A stretch of DNA of 64,000 bases from Volutella citrinella. Its lineage: Eukaryota > Ascomycota > Sordariomycetes > Hypocreales > Nectriaceae. Positions 30,880-42,168 of this stretch are shown piece after piece. The translations under genes were made by a program, and so were the position numbers. Positions within the stretch are counted from its first letter, which is position 1. Each line of letters begins with the position of its first letter. The DNA is taken from assembly GCA_034401135.1 (NCBI GenBank), contig JAWZSP010000004.1:310001-374000 (forward strand), written 5' to 3'. A model generated the notes under the pieces. It saw nothing but the letters and a program-made list of their open reading frames with translations. It was not told the origin of the DNA and made no database searches.

Positions 30880-31409
30880 AAGACCTGATAGAAAATAGGG
30901 CAGAAAATAAGCCAAGAAATAAAACAAGATGAACGACAAGCGAGGTGTTGTCGCTGCTCAAGTGCCTGATGGACGTAGCCAATCAAGTGTGGCGCACCAT
31001 GCAAGCCACAACCACGGGTCGCCTCAGCCTCAGCCTTGCGATTGTGAGAAATGGGATGCAACAACCGACAAGCTTTATCAGGCATACGAACTCTACCACA
31101 CAACCAACGTCGCGCCAGAACAAGCCGAGTTCTCCGAATACGAGTAATTCTTTACAAGGAACTACGTTGGCTTAGCGGTTCAGCACCCCTCCTAGTTTCA
31201 GCGCTGCACGACTCCGCCCGAGACTCATCTCCCGAAAACCTCCACGCGAGATCCCATTTTGCGCCAACGCACCTCCCGCAACGCGACCGACCGTTACGAC
31301 GAAGCGAGACCCGCAATAGTAGAGTCCCAAGATAGGCCCTGCGATTGGCTTCGCGGCGTGGGCGAGAACAGAGCCCTGAAACCGTGGCAGCTCGAGGCAA
31401 GCCGTGGCG
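30880..31409. other. Intergenic region between ADE8 and CTK2
   Basis: About 530 bp between tandem plus-strand genes. It contains the ADE8 3' flank and the CTK2 promoter and leader. No other gene. Confidence 0.5.
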
Positions 31410-32878
31410 ATGGCTACCTCAACAGATCAGCCGCCGGACCAACGACCGACGACGACAACGACGACGGCCAACGGCGATGGCACCCCAAAGGTCGGGCCCC
31501 ACCCGGGCTACATCTCGAGCTCGAACCAGTACACCACAGAGCTGAAGCTGCGGCGGATGCTCAAGGACAATGGCTGCGACCCCGCGCGCCAGGACAGCTA
31601 TCGGCTGCAGGGCGTGCAGCTGATCGAGAACGTCCGAGAATACCTACAGCTGTGAGCGCCCTCCTCTAAAATGACGAAGCTTTGTCGAGAGGCTGACTGA
31701 CCGCTCCAGACCCGTGCGCACGTTCGACACGGCGTGCACCTACTTCCACAAGTTCCGGCTCAACTTCCGCGACGCCGAGTACAACTACCAGGACGCGGCG
31801 CTGGCGTCGCTCTTCGTGGCGTGCAAGGTCGAGGACACAATCAAGAAGTCCAAGGACATCCTGGCGGCGGCTTACAACGTTAAGAACCCGGAGAAGCCCA
31901 CCACGCCAGACGACAAGGTACGTTGCCATACCAGGACGGACGGACAGTGGACAGTTTTTGGACTGACGGCTTCCCTAGATCTTCGACTCCCCCGGCAAAA
32001 TCATCATCTGCCTCGAGCGCCTCATCCTCGAGACCATCGGCTTCGACTTCCGCACGCGATACCCGCAGAAGCTTCTCGTCAAGGTAGTCCGCGCCGTCCT
32101 GGGCACGGGTCCCGAGGCCAAGGCCTTCTACGAGACCGCCTACGCCATGTGCCTCGACATGTACAAGACCTTTGTGCCCATCAAGCGCACCACCTTCTCC
32201 ATGGTCATGGCCGTCGTCGAGCTGACGGCCCTGCTCGACGGCTCCGAGGGGCTTCTCGACTCCGTGCGCGCCTTCGCCGACGCAAAGCGCCCGCCCTACC
32301 ACCGCGGTGCCGTCGTCGAGACCATGCTCGACATCCTGGACCTGTACGTCCAGCACCACAAGGCCACGGGCGCCCGCTTCGACCTCAACCGCGTCATCGA
32401 CACAAAGATCCGCCTCAACAACGACCTCGACCGCGCCTTTGAGCCGCGCTACCTGTTCCACTGCCAGCGCTGCGAGCTCGAGGACCCGGCCCAGCAGCTG
32501 CCCTCGACGCCCGCCTCGGCCACGTCGCCCGCCACCACCTCGTCCATCCCCAACGAGTCGTCCATGCGCCGCACCGCCCGCGGCGCAGACGGCACCATGC
32601 GCTTCGTCTTTGACCCCGAGGCCGCGCGCTCCGAGCAGGAGACGACGGCTGCCTTCTTCAAGGAGGAGTATGAGGAGGTCGAGGTCGAGGTCGAGATCGA
32701 GGAGCCCGCCCCGCAGCCGCACCACCGGGACGACCGCCGCGACAACCACCGGGACAACAACCACCGTGGCAGGGGAGGCTATCATGGCCACCGGGACCGT
32801 GGCCAGCGCCGGGGAGGGCCGTACGGGGGCTACAGAGGGGAGAGGCACTACCGTGGCGGAAGGGGACGGCCGTACTGA
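31410..32878 (+). CDS. ctk2: CTD kinase cyclin subunit (Ctk2-like)
   Basis: Exons 31410-31651, 31710-31917 and 31979-32878 give 449 aa with consistent phases. The cyclin fold begins at about residue 60: PVRTFDTACTYFHKFRL is the first-repeat helix 1-2 region, LASLFVACKVEDTIKK is the cyclin-box core, then IIICLERLILETIGFDF. These are typical of transcriptional C/K/Ctk2-type cyclins. In yeast Ctk2 partners the kinase Ctk1 and Ctk3 to phosphorylate Ser2 of the RNA polymerase II C-terminal domain during elongation. The assignment to Ctk2 rather than cyclin C or H rests on the N-terminal YTTELKLRRML and on overall length. The C-terminal 130 residues are unusual: an acidic EEVEVEVE run followed by an Arg/Gly/His-rich RGG-like tail. 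Confidence 0.87.
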
Positions 32879-33127
32879 TCCAATTCTAACAAAGGTGCTC
32901 TTTTTCTGTTTTGCACAGCTCCGTAGCATCAAGTAATGAAATAACGACCACCGCAAGCCATGTATGCCTCTGCACTACCGGACCAGCCCTGCAACTAGAA
33001 AATAATAATTCCGTAGCCATGCAGCTGCTTCAAACAGACAATGTGACGTCCACCCATAACTAAACGCCGCGCTCCAGTGCCCCTCTGTTCACAGACCCAT
33101 GCCACGAAACAAGTTCGTCCAGACCTC

Positions 33128-35059
33128 CTATGCCAGGTCCTTCTTGCTCCCCTCACCCTTTGCCGCGTCCTTGCCGCCTTGCTTGCCGCCCTCCTTGTCG
33201 TCTACTCGGAGCTCCTCCCCTTCAGGCCCGCTCGACTTGACGCCCTCGAGATCGTCGTCGCCAGCTTCCTTGGGCGTTGTCGTCCCCTCGACGCTCTTGA
33301 GACTGCTTGCGCGACTCACATCGGCACTGGTTGGACTCTGTTTCCGCAATCCTAGCTGCCTCTCCGCACGATCGCCCTCGACGCCTTTTCCCTTCCAGTC
33401 CGCCGCCTTTGTCTGCGGCACGGGCTGCCCGTCCTCGGGTTCGATGACGACTTCTACGTCCTTAGGCTTGCCCACCGCAGCAGGTACCGCGCCCTCGCCC
33501 TCGTCGGCATCCACGAAGCGCCACACCACTGCTATGCGGTCCAGCGCCCGAGATCCCTTGCGGCTGGACCCCTTGATGCCGTCCATGGCCTCCCACTCGA
33601 TGCCAAAGACGCCGCTCTCAGTGGGCTTTCCGTCTTGCTCCGGGCCGTCGCCTTCAAAGAAGGCATTGAACCATACATGCGCGACCGCTGAGACGAGCGT
33701 GAGGCCCATGCTCTTGTGGGTGCGGTTTCGCCGCTCAACGGCGATGTTGACATCGCTATTGGCCAGGCGGATCGGCTGCGTGGGCTTAAGAATGACGGCC
33801 ATACCGCCGACCTCCTGCTCCGACTGGGAGTTAGTTGCTGAGATGTTGGATAGGTTTGACTTGCTGGACGAGGCGCTGGAGTTCGGGACGGGTGTCTTGG
33901 TCTTGTTGTCGCCGTTCTGCTGGCCGGCGTTGCCGGTGGCCTGGTGGAGGAGATTGGTGCCTCGTTTCTTGATTGATTTGGCCTTGCTCTTGATTTTTGA
34001 CTTCTCTTCGGCAGTCTTTGTGGTGCTGCTGCTACCATCGGGATTGGTGCTCTCAGCGAAGTCGGCCTCCTCGGGCGCCGTCTCCTTGGCCCTGTTGACC
34101 GAGTAGCCTGCCATTTCCCAAATCAAGTCGCCAATACCGCTCTCCTCGGGCAAGGACGCATCGACAATATGACGCTCATCCTTAGTGAACGTGTGGAGTG
34201 AGACGATGCGCTTGCCCTCGTCTTCGAATCCCTCAACCTCGACCTTGACGCCGCTCCGCAGCCCCCAGACGTGGATCTCGGTGATCTCGATTGGCCTGTC
34301 CGTGTACTTTTTGCCACCTCGCGTCCATCGGTCAATGTAGCGCACCCAGCGCAGCTGCGAGGGAATGGAGACACCAGCGCCAAATTTGGGCCGCATGCGC
34401 CGCTCGGTGAAGCGCGCAAGGGCATCCTCTGGTTTCCAGCCCTCCTCGGCGATGAGATAGCTACAGCTGATGGTCCCACTTCGCCCCTTGCCGGCTTTGC
34501 AATGAACGACCGCTACGCGCTTCTTGTCGCTCTTGGCCACAGCGTTGCCGCTCAGGCTCTGGTCCGCCGACACAGGCTGGCCATCGGAGGCGACTCTACC
34601 CCCCGCAAGATCACCGCCGTGAAGCCAATTGCGCATGCTGGCGAGAATCAGGGGCATCAGGCGGAACGGCGGTGGGTGGTGGTCAGGGAACGGATAGTGG
34701 CGAATGCGGTTGTAGACGGCGTCATCAGGGTAGCCGGTGCCCTCGGCGCGAAACTCCCAGATGGCCCATTCCTGGCCATGCTTGGAGTCTAGAAACTTGA
34801 CGAGGTCATCCAGCGGGTTGCGGTATGCGAGCTGAGGGTACGTCTGTGAGGGGCCTGAGCTGTAGTCGTGAGATCATGTCAGCCAAGCATTTCCGCCCGC
34901 AGCAGCCCCTGTCTTGGCGGCAGCATCATCATGCATCACACACAGACAGAGATGAACTCACGTTGCAATTATGTGGTCCGTCACGTAGCAGAGATCGAGG
35001 CCGGCTTCAGCATGCTGAGCTCGAGGCCCTGCCACAATCTGTCGAAGAAGCGAAGCCAT
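33128..35059 (-). CDS. tep1: PTEN-type phosphatidylinositol 3-phosphatase
   Basis: Exons 34962-35059 and 33128-34859 give 609 aa (intron 34860-34961). The start MASLLRQIVAGPR, the segment CYVTDHIIATSGPSQTYP and the catalytic loop HCKAGKGRSG (Cys153, Arg159) are diagnostic of PTEN. The two lysines in the loop favour acidic inositol lipids. The enzyme removes the 3-phosphate of PIP3-type lipids and opposes PI3K signalling. Compared with human PTEN (Cys124) an insert of about 30 residues precedes the catalytic loop. The C2-like region (HVWGLRSGVKVEVEGF, then LANSDVNIAVERRNR and VAHVWFNAFFEG) is split by a low-complexity Ser/Thr/Lys insert, and the last 150 residues are Lys/Glu/Gly-rich and disordered. 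Confidence 0.94.
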
Positions 35060-36157
35060 GGGCCCTGCGCGTCGAGGGGAGTTGATGACGAAATGCCAGA
35101 CACGGACAGGAGGAGGCGACGGCCACAGTACAGCAAGCAGCAAGGTTCTCAGAGACGGATCGCACGGATAGAATGCAAAAAGTAGGAATGTTTCTGCGCG
35201 TGTGGTGGATGGGAGAGTGAAGAGCAGGAGACGGAGGCAACAGACCAGACCTTGTAATGACAATTGCTCTTTGTTGCTAGTAGGTGCTACCAGTGTAATT
35301 GGTGGTGGCTGGACGACGTCATGGGCAGGTGCCCCACTACGACCGGGCTCGGGAAGTGGTGGAAGGTAAGTGGAATTAGTTGTCAGGTGTTAGTGGCTTT
35401 GACCACTGTGGTTCCAGTTGTGGTTGCTGCGTGGAGCTCAGCCCTGCCTTTTCTCACGATGCTCCTGTCGCACAACTCGTCATTCATTCTGCCTCTCGAG
35501 AAGCCGCCCGTCGCGCAGATTGCATCATTTTCGGGATACCAATGCACGTGTTTCTCATTCACCGACCAGTTCCATCTACACAGTCACCGTCACTTCACAG
35601 CTGCACTGGACCAAACGCACTCGTGGCGGAACCTTAGGGTCAATAGGACAGTGAGGCTGGATAACAACCTGAAACTATACAGTACCATCCCCAACACCAG
35701 GGGAAACCCATGTGGAAAAAAAGGAAACCTGAGGGTAAAAAAAAAAACAATCCGTTGCTATCCACCTCGCTTGCAGCCAAGAAAGAGAACCCCATTCCGA
35801 CATATACGCGGCGAGAGTCGAGGCTCCCTCCCGGTGAACCCAGCCAAACACCTGCAGCGATGATAGCACTCCCAAAGAGATGACTTCTTTTCACAGAGTC
35901 ACAAAAACACCTACACGACGGACCCTTCTAGCGCACCATTCAAGCTTGCGTATTACACCTCTGCGCTCTGCTCGCTGGCTGGCGCAGGCAGCTCGGATCC
36001 AGCTCACGGCGTCATGATCCATCCAACGTCGAGTCTCGTGTCGTGTCAAGCCGATCCGTCCCGTCCTCGCATTGCACAAGCATGTGCGATTCACGGGGTG
36101 ACGGCGGCCGCGTCGACGTCAATTGTAACAATCGAGCTCGGTAGGAATTGTGTTCCC
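35060..36157. other. Intergenic region upstream of the PTEN gene
   Basis: About 1.1 kb holding the PTEN promoter (right of 35060) and the 3' flank of the TMEM33-like gene. Homopolymer A tracts occur at 35718-35725 and 35740-35748. No supported gene. Confidence 0.5.
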
Positions 36158-37342
36158 TTATGACGTCTTCTTGGGGGCAGCAGGGCCAGTGTACTTGTTA
36201 AGATCGGTGGCGTCGTAGAACTGCTTGGTGCCCTGCTTAACGGCCTCCCAGACCTGGCGAGCAGCGGGGGGAGTTCCCTGAGCGCCGACGAGCGACTCGA
36301 TGCGGACATTGAGCTGCGAGAAGGACGTCTGAACGTGGGAGCTCTGGTTGTAGCGGGTGCGGAGGAAGGCTGTGTACAGCGCAATGAGGATCCAGGATCG
36401 GCGCTGGAAGAGGATGGCGGACAGGAAGATGCGGAACCACAGGAGGATCTCGAGGCTGGCAACGACGGACATGGAGGCATCATAGTACTCCTTGACAAAG
36501 GCGCCAATCTTGTCAGCCAGCGGGCTGTTGACGGGACCGGCCTTGGCCTTGCCGTCGGCACCCTCGGTGACTTTGGGCGTGGTGAGGACGGGGATCAGGT
36601 TGGCGCGAGTGTAGGTGGCAACGTGGAAGACGGAGTAGACGGAGTAGGGGAGGAGAGCCAGCGGGTACTGGGGAGAGAAGAGCCAGATGAGGGCCATGAC
36701 TGTACGCGAGTGTCTGGTTAGCTGCTGCCTGGAGGCTGGGATACGCGCAAAACGAGCCGGGGAAAAGCAGGCAAAGGCGACACAGGTGCATACCGAGATA
36801 CTGGACGTTCTCGTCGCTGAGGAGACCGAGGTAGCCGTTGGGCATGCGGGAGCCAGTCTTAGCGCGAGCCATCATGGTCTTGTACACGACGATACCGTAG
36901 GTCAGGGCCGCGGCGAGGAAGGCAGTTCGGTACGAGAACTGGGCCATGCCGCCATAGTAGTTGAAGCGGATCCAGGAGAAGGCATATCGGATGGTGGTGA
37001 GAATGAGGGTCAGGTGTCTGCAGTCATTGAGTCAGTGTCAGTTGTTGCAGGCGAGGTCGTGGGCGTCGGGGTTCGTTGGCACGGTCGGCCCAAGTCGAGC
37101 TCGGCAGTAGCCGAAGATGACAGCATCGCAATCGGCCACCCGAGACAGCACCGCGAGCTTCACGAGAGGGTCGAGATAAGACGAAAATACGTACCCGACA
37201 AACCAAGCGACTGTAGCGGAAACGGGTTAGCAACGAGGGCATCCAGAGAGCGAGACGAGCACCGAGACGTACACTGCAGGGTCTTTGCGAGGGCAATCAG
37301 GCGCTCCTGGACCGGGAGGTTGGGGTTAGGCGGGGCGGCCAT
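36158..37342 (-). CDS. TMEM33/Pom33-family ER and nuclear-envelope membrane protein
   Basis: Exons 37273-37342, 37195-37210 (only 16 nt), 36794-37017 and 36158-36699 give 283 aa. The 16-nt micro-exon encodes the AWFVG junction and restores LQFAWFVGHLTLI; removing it would break the frame. The protein has an N-terminal hydrophobic helix, FNYYGGMAQFSYRTAFLAAALTYGIVVY, then FSPQYPLALLPYSVYSVFHVATY and the paired helices VASLEILLWFRIFLSAILFQRRSW, the signature layout of the TMEM33/Pom33/Per33 family. In yeast these ER proteins help distribute nuclear pore complexes; in animals TMEM33 modulates ER stress signalling. The C-terminus (TSFSQLNVRIESLVG, then a Lys-rich end) fits the family's amphipathic membrane-binding tail. 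Confidence 0.9.
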
Positions 37343-39139
37343 GGCGACGGCGACGGAGAGGCTAGTTGATAGCTGACGAGGATGCGAAGGAGGAGGAGAG
37401 GGCGGCGATCGCGGGCGCACACACGGACGGGCGGGAGGCAGTTGTCAGTGTAGGTGCAGCAGCTGGCGGAGGGCGCGTCGAGGCTGACGATGCAGGTGGT
37501 GGTTTGGTGATGATGATGATGATGCAGGAGAAGAATATGGAATGTGGCCGATTTGCGTCGGGGAGAGCTAGCTCTGCCGCACAAACAGGACACACTACAC
37601 TACAGCCCAGTGCTCTTTCTCGGCGGGCTGGATTGGGCGAAGTCTAGTGGGTCTGCCCGTTGCCAGCCCTGGAAGCGCTGAGAGCCCTCTGGAGCACAGG
37701 CCCCTGAGCGGGCGTTTTAGGGGAAGCGGAGGCTTGTTTAGTGGGAGCTGTAGCGACTTTTGTGCGCCCGGGCGCTGTAGGATTACAGGGGGGTATTGGC
37801 GGGCAGGGCGGACCCAGCAGCCGGGACGGGCGAGATCTGGTGGCTGGGGTTGGAGGTGGAGGCTTTTTAGCACACGATGCGCGATCCGAAAAGAAAGGGC
37901 GCGCGCGAGATGGAAATGGGAGGGGGAATTGGATCAATTGCTGGTAATCCGGGCAAGGGCACTCTTTCGTTTCCTTGTTTCGATCTTTGCTGAAATTGTA
38001 GTGAGACAGGGCGCCTTGCTGGACCCTCACTCAGCCTGGGAACCGGGCGACGGCTGAAGCGGCTGGTGGTGACGCCATGACGACACGGTCTAACCCCGCC
38101 GCACACGACCACTGGAGCCTATTTCCATTTCCAGGCAGCGTGCGTCATGGCTGGACGGCGATGCTGTGACGAGAATGGGGACCCTTGGGATAATATTTTC
38201 GTGTGGTGTTTATTTACTTTTGCTTTTCTTTTCTTCCTGGACCCTGTCGTGGTCGATCTCTTGACGAATGCCCAGAGCAGCTCAGCTTACCCCAGCGAGA
38301 CGGAGATGCAACCAGTAGAGAAGCCCGTCAACCTCAGAAATCGACATCAGAGCCCCAAGTCACGTTCACATGCGATCGCCAGCTCCAACCAGTAGGCGTT
38401 GCCATGACCGAACCATCTTGGACGGCTGTCGTCATCGTCCTACGCCATCCCGGCCCCAGGTGTGGCACCCGGTTTCCCCAAATTGCCTGGGCACACCAAC
38501 GCTCTAGCCTCAAAACCAGCCACGTGGACAAAGCTTCGCCGCTCACTCACTCACTCACTCCAAGTCTCACAGCTAACATTCTCATCTCAAGGCTAATACT
38601 CTACCGCGCGTGGGAAATGAGTTTCGGGTTCGAGAATTGATACCGGTACGAATGGTCTCCAAGCACCCACAAAAACGAAAATGATGAAACAGGTCGGCAT
38701 CGCAGCAGCCCCCCTGCGTCACCATCTCATCTCATTCGTCCACCACCAGAGCCAACCATCCCAACTTCTACTTGCCCCGTAGAACTCGCTGCTCGGATTC
38801 CCTGAGATGTGCACTGAAACTCAAATCGCCTTGTGCGACCAGCAAGGGACCGTGTTGTAACATCGGTGCCAATATAGTGTTGGATCTCACTGAAAGCATA
38901 GGGTGGTAACCCAACGTTGTCTCCACTGATCATTAGTGCTGGTATAGTTCCTATCAGCTCCTTACAAGCGGGCCAAATTCAGAAGAAATGTGGAAGCTGG
39001 TCGCCTCTGGCTCTTTGTTGAACAAGAGTGAATAACTGATTTACTATTCGAGTACAATCCAATGCTTCAACCTCACTGGCGCTCGGTACCCCGTCCCCGA
39101 TCAATAGAAAGGTATTTTCCTGTCTCAATGCCGTGCTTC
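37343..39139. other. Gene-free region of about 1.8 kb
   Basis: The promoter of the TMEM33-like gene lies at the left edge and the 3' flank of the dynamin gene at the right. ORFs on either strand (for example 37644-38030 minus, 38203-38640 plus) are Pro/Ser/Arg-rich without motifs. A CACT tetranucleotide run occurs near 38540-38557. A tRNA or small RNA cannot be excluded by eye, but none was found. Confidence 0.45.
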
Positions 39140-41547
39140 CTAACCCTCAATGTTCTTTCCGTTTATCTTAGGCTTAGTAGCAGCCCAGCTGTTGTCCAGT
39201 TCGTCGTCAAATCCAGTTTCAGGTTGCCATTCATCATCAGGTGGTGGTGGTGATTTGTCAGACCCGCCGAAAATAGGAGAGTGCTCGCCAGGAATGATGG
39301 CCGGAGGAGCTGCCTCGGTGCCATCTGGTGTCATGGCGGGCATCTTTTCCGAATCCTCCGTTGCCGGCTGGTCCTGGGCGAGGGGGTTGACGATGTTTCT
39401 GTGCTTGTGCAAGCTCTTGAGACCCTGGAGTCCTGTCTCGAGGATCCCGCGTTTCGCTTCGAGGCGTTCTCTCTCTAGGCAAGATTCTTCGGTCTCTCCT
39501 GCGAGGCTGGCTATCTCTTCGTCCTTCATCCGCAAAACATTGGCCGATTTGAACAGCGTCGAGAGCTTGCTGATGAGACAGTTTTCAATCGCTAGGACGC
39601 TCACGTCGTCGATGAACCTCTTCATCGCAACCTGGAAGCGGGGCGAACTGTCAGTATCACATAAACGGCGATTGAGTATGGGAAGTATCTTGCCTCGTAG
39701 TAAGCCTCCATGTAGTCCACCGCCAACGCGCTCCCGAAGCGCTCCATGTCGGGCTCGAATCCCTCTCCCAATAACTTCATAAACTCGATCGGATTCAGGC
39801 TGACTTTGCTGTCCGGGTTGTCAAAACGACTCGATCCAAAGGCGTTGCGGAACAGCTTATTCATTTTACGTTGGGACCTGTTCTGTTGGATACGCTGAAC
39901 GTTCTCGGTGAGCTGGCGATTGTATGTAATTGGATGCTGCTCCGTCGATGCAAGCAGCGTCTTCAGCTGAGCGTCCAATTCGACCTTGAGTCCCTCGATT
40001 CCCTGGTGTATGAGCTTAAGAACCCCCTCAGCAACGTCGCTGGCGGCAATGTGCTCGACGATCAGCTGAGTCGTCTGATGCGCAGCCTCCAGCATCTCGT
40101 CGGCGAGGCGTCTTGCGATCCTCGTCCAAGGCTCGCATTGCTCGACGAAGAGGTCGCCAACAATGAGTGGATTGAATAAGCCCGGTAGCTCGCGACCCTT
40201 GTTGTACTTAAGGCGATTCGCAACTTCCTCGAGGAATTTGGACCGGGAAATCTCAGGCGTGTCGCGGATCTCGCGGCCGCCCTCCTCCTCGCTCTCCGAA
40301 TCTACGATGCACTGGCTCCGGCCGCTGAGCCGCATCTCTTCCGCAAATTCGCGGAGATGGCTCTGAACCAAAGACCTCAGCTTCCTGTTGACCTGTCGGT
40401 CCTTGCGGTTGCCGAAGAAGCGGTCCGAGTATGTGCCCTCAACCGCCTGCGCCACCAGAGACGTGTAGTCCTCGCTCAGCCGCAGCAGATACCTCAACTG
40501 CTCTTGATGGGTTCCTCGGACTGGACCGAGTTGATCCAACTTGCCAGTGCAGTCACGTATGCCGTCTTCAACGTCCTGCACAAGGCTTGGAAGTTGGGAA
40601 AGGATCTGGTCCCTCAGAACGGCACTGAGCCTGACCCTCAAGGCCGCCACTCCGCAGTGCGAGGGGTCGATGGATGACCACAAGCCCTGGGAGAGGAACT
40701 CGGCCTCGATATCATCGCGCTCGGCTGAGCTGATATGGCGTTCCTCGAACTTGCGGTTCTTCAGGACGTGCCAGCCAAGACGCAGCTCTGCTTCGCGATT
40801 CTGAGCCAAACGAACATAGGAACTCTCCGAGTTGGAGCCAACGTCCAATTTGTCGGGCTTCGTGATGAGACCCATGGTGCGCAACCCTTCTGGGTCGGCA
40901 TGTTTGGCCATGAGGGTGACTTCCTGGAGAACATACTCGGAACTGGCCGATACCACTGCGAGGATGATGCTCCGTGGTCGCGCCATGTATCTCTCCACCA
41001 TGTCGCGGACAATGCCGACGTCGGTGTCAGACTGCACCTTGTTTCCGCTCCTGAAGAGGCCTGGAAGGTCCACCATGGTGAGATGTGGCTGTTTCGGCCC
41101 AGTGATCTCGATGCGGAGGATGTCCTCGTAGAACTCTCCTGTGCTGGTCGGGCCAGCAGCCATGGCGGCCTTCGCCTCTTCCGTCACGGGTCCAAGGCCC
41201 TCGTTCATGTTGTCGATGCTCACTTTTGGTTTCCAGTTTTCGAGGCGTTCTTTGTCCTCTCCATATCGACTCTCGCCCGGAGTAATGGACACTTTGATGC
41301 TCACCTCGCGGCCCCGGCGAAGGACCAGCTCAGTGGCGAAACGGGTGCAGAGACCGTCGTTGGCTGGGAAAGGCATGCTGGAGATGGCATCCAGGACAGA
41401 GCTCTTGCCCGCAGACTGGTCTCCACAGACGATGATTTCGGGCAGGTCGACATAGTGGTTGACACCCTGAGAGCGGAGGCTGTCGATGATGTCTAGGAGG
41501 TACCCGTGGTCTCCCACGGCGATGTTTGTGTCCGTCATGGTTGTCAC
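39140..41547 (-). CDS. Dynamin-superfamily GTPase (Mx/Vps1-like)
   Basis: Exons 39694-41547 and 39140-39631 give 781 aa. The GTPase domain has G1 GDQSAGKSS (residues 42-50), G3 DLPG (160-163) and G4 TKPD (229-232), all intact. The dynamin middle domain follows (EFAEEMRLSG, then ELPGLFNPLIVGDLF). The GTPase effector region VAMKRFIDDVSVLAIENCLI...LFKSANVLRM lies in the second exon. There is no PH domain and no Pro-rich SH3-binding tail, so it is closer to the fungal Mx-like proteins than to classical endocytic dynamins. The intron between the middle and effector domains starts GCAAGA rather than GT. Family role: GTP-driven self-assembly and membrane remodelling. It lies beside a deaminase-fold gene in the same orientation (621 bp apart). 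Confidence 0.92.
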
Positions 41548-42168
41548 TGTTGCTACGCTGGGTTGATGACTTGAAGGCGAGAGGTAGTCTACAGGGCGAC
41601 TGGCAACTATACGGCTTTAATAACTTTAGAGAACGCGGGGAAGGGAGGGGCCAGAGAGATGAGGCTCCAAATTCCAAAGCTAGCCTGGGAGGCCGACCAC
41701 ATAGAGGGGCACCCATCATGCGGATGTGGACGGCCTCCCGCGGGGTTGGGCACCAAGGCATTGCAGCGCTTTTTACACTTCTGGAGGTCCTGAAATGCAC
41801 CGGGGTATGAATGCGGCTTAGATATGCCTGTCGGAGGCCTCGGTGAAGATATTGGGTATTGCTACTGGCCATCAGTTGCCTGTTGGTGCATCGGCTTGGC
41901 TTCTCGACAGCCTATTCGCGGAAACTGCTCGTAGTGTTGATCTGCCTTGTTGGAGCCTTGGAGGCGAGAGGGAAGAAGCTGCACCATGCACTTGGAAATG
42001 CCTGTATGGCCGTATTTGGGACTTGTGACATTGTATTGCGTTCCATCTACTGCATTCCTGCTACTAAGGGGGGTCGCAAAATTGACCACCCTAGTAGTCA
42101 AAGCGTTGCATTTCACTCCACATCTCCTGCCCAGCTCCCGCCTCGAGAGCGACGTGTGATTTAGCCGC
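41548..42168. promoter_or_regulatory. Promoter region of the dynamin gene and 3' flank of the deaminase gene
   Basis: 621 bp between two minus-strand genes. No additional ORF with motifs. Nothing specific was recognised beyond its position. Confidence 0.4.

Noticed and set aside
31880..32956. 358-aa minus-strand ORF opposite Ctk2
   Set aside because: Val/Gly/Asp-rich shadow of the RGG/EVEV-encoding strand.
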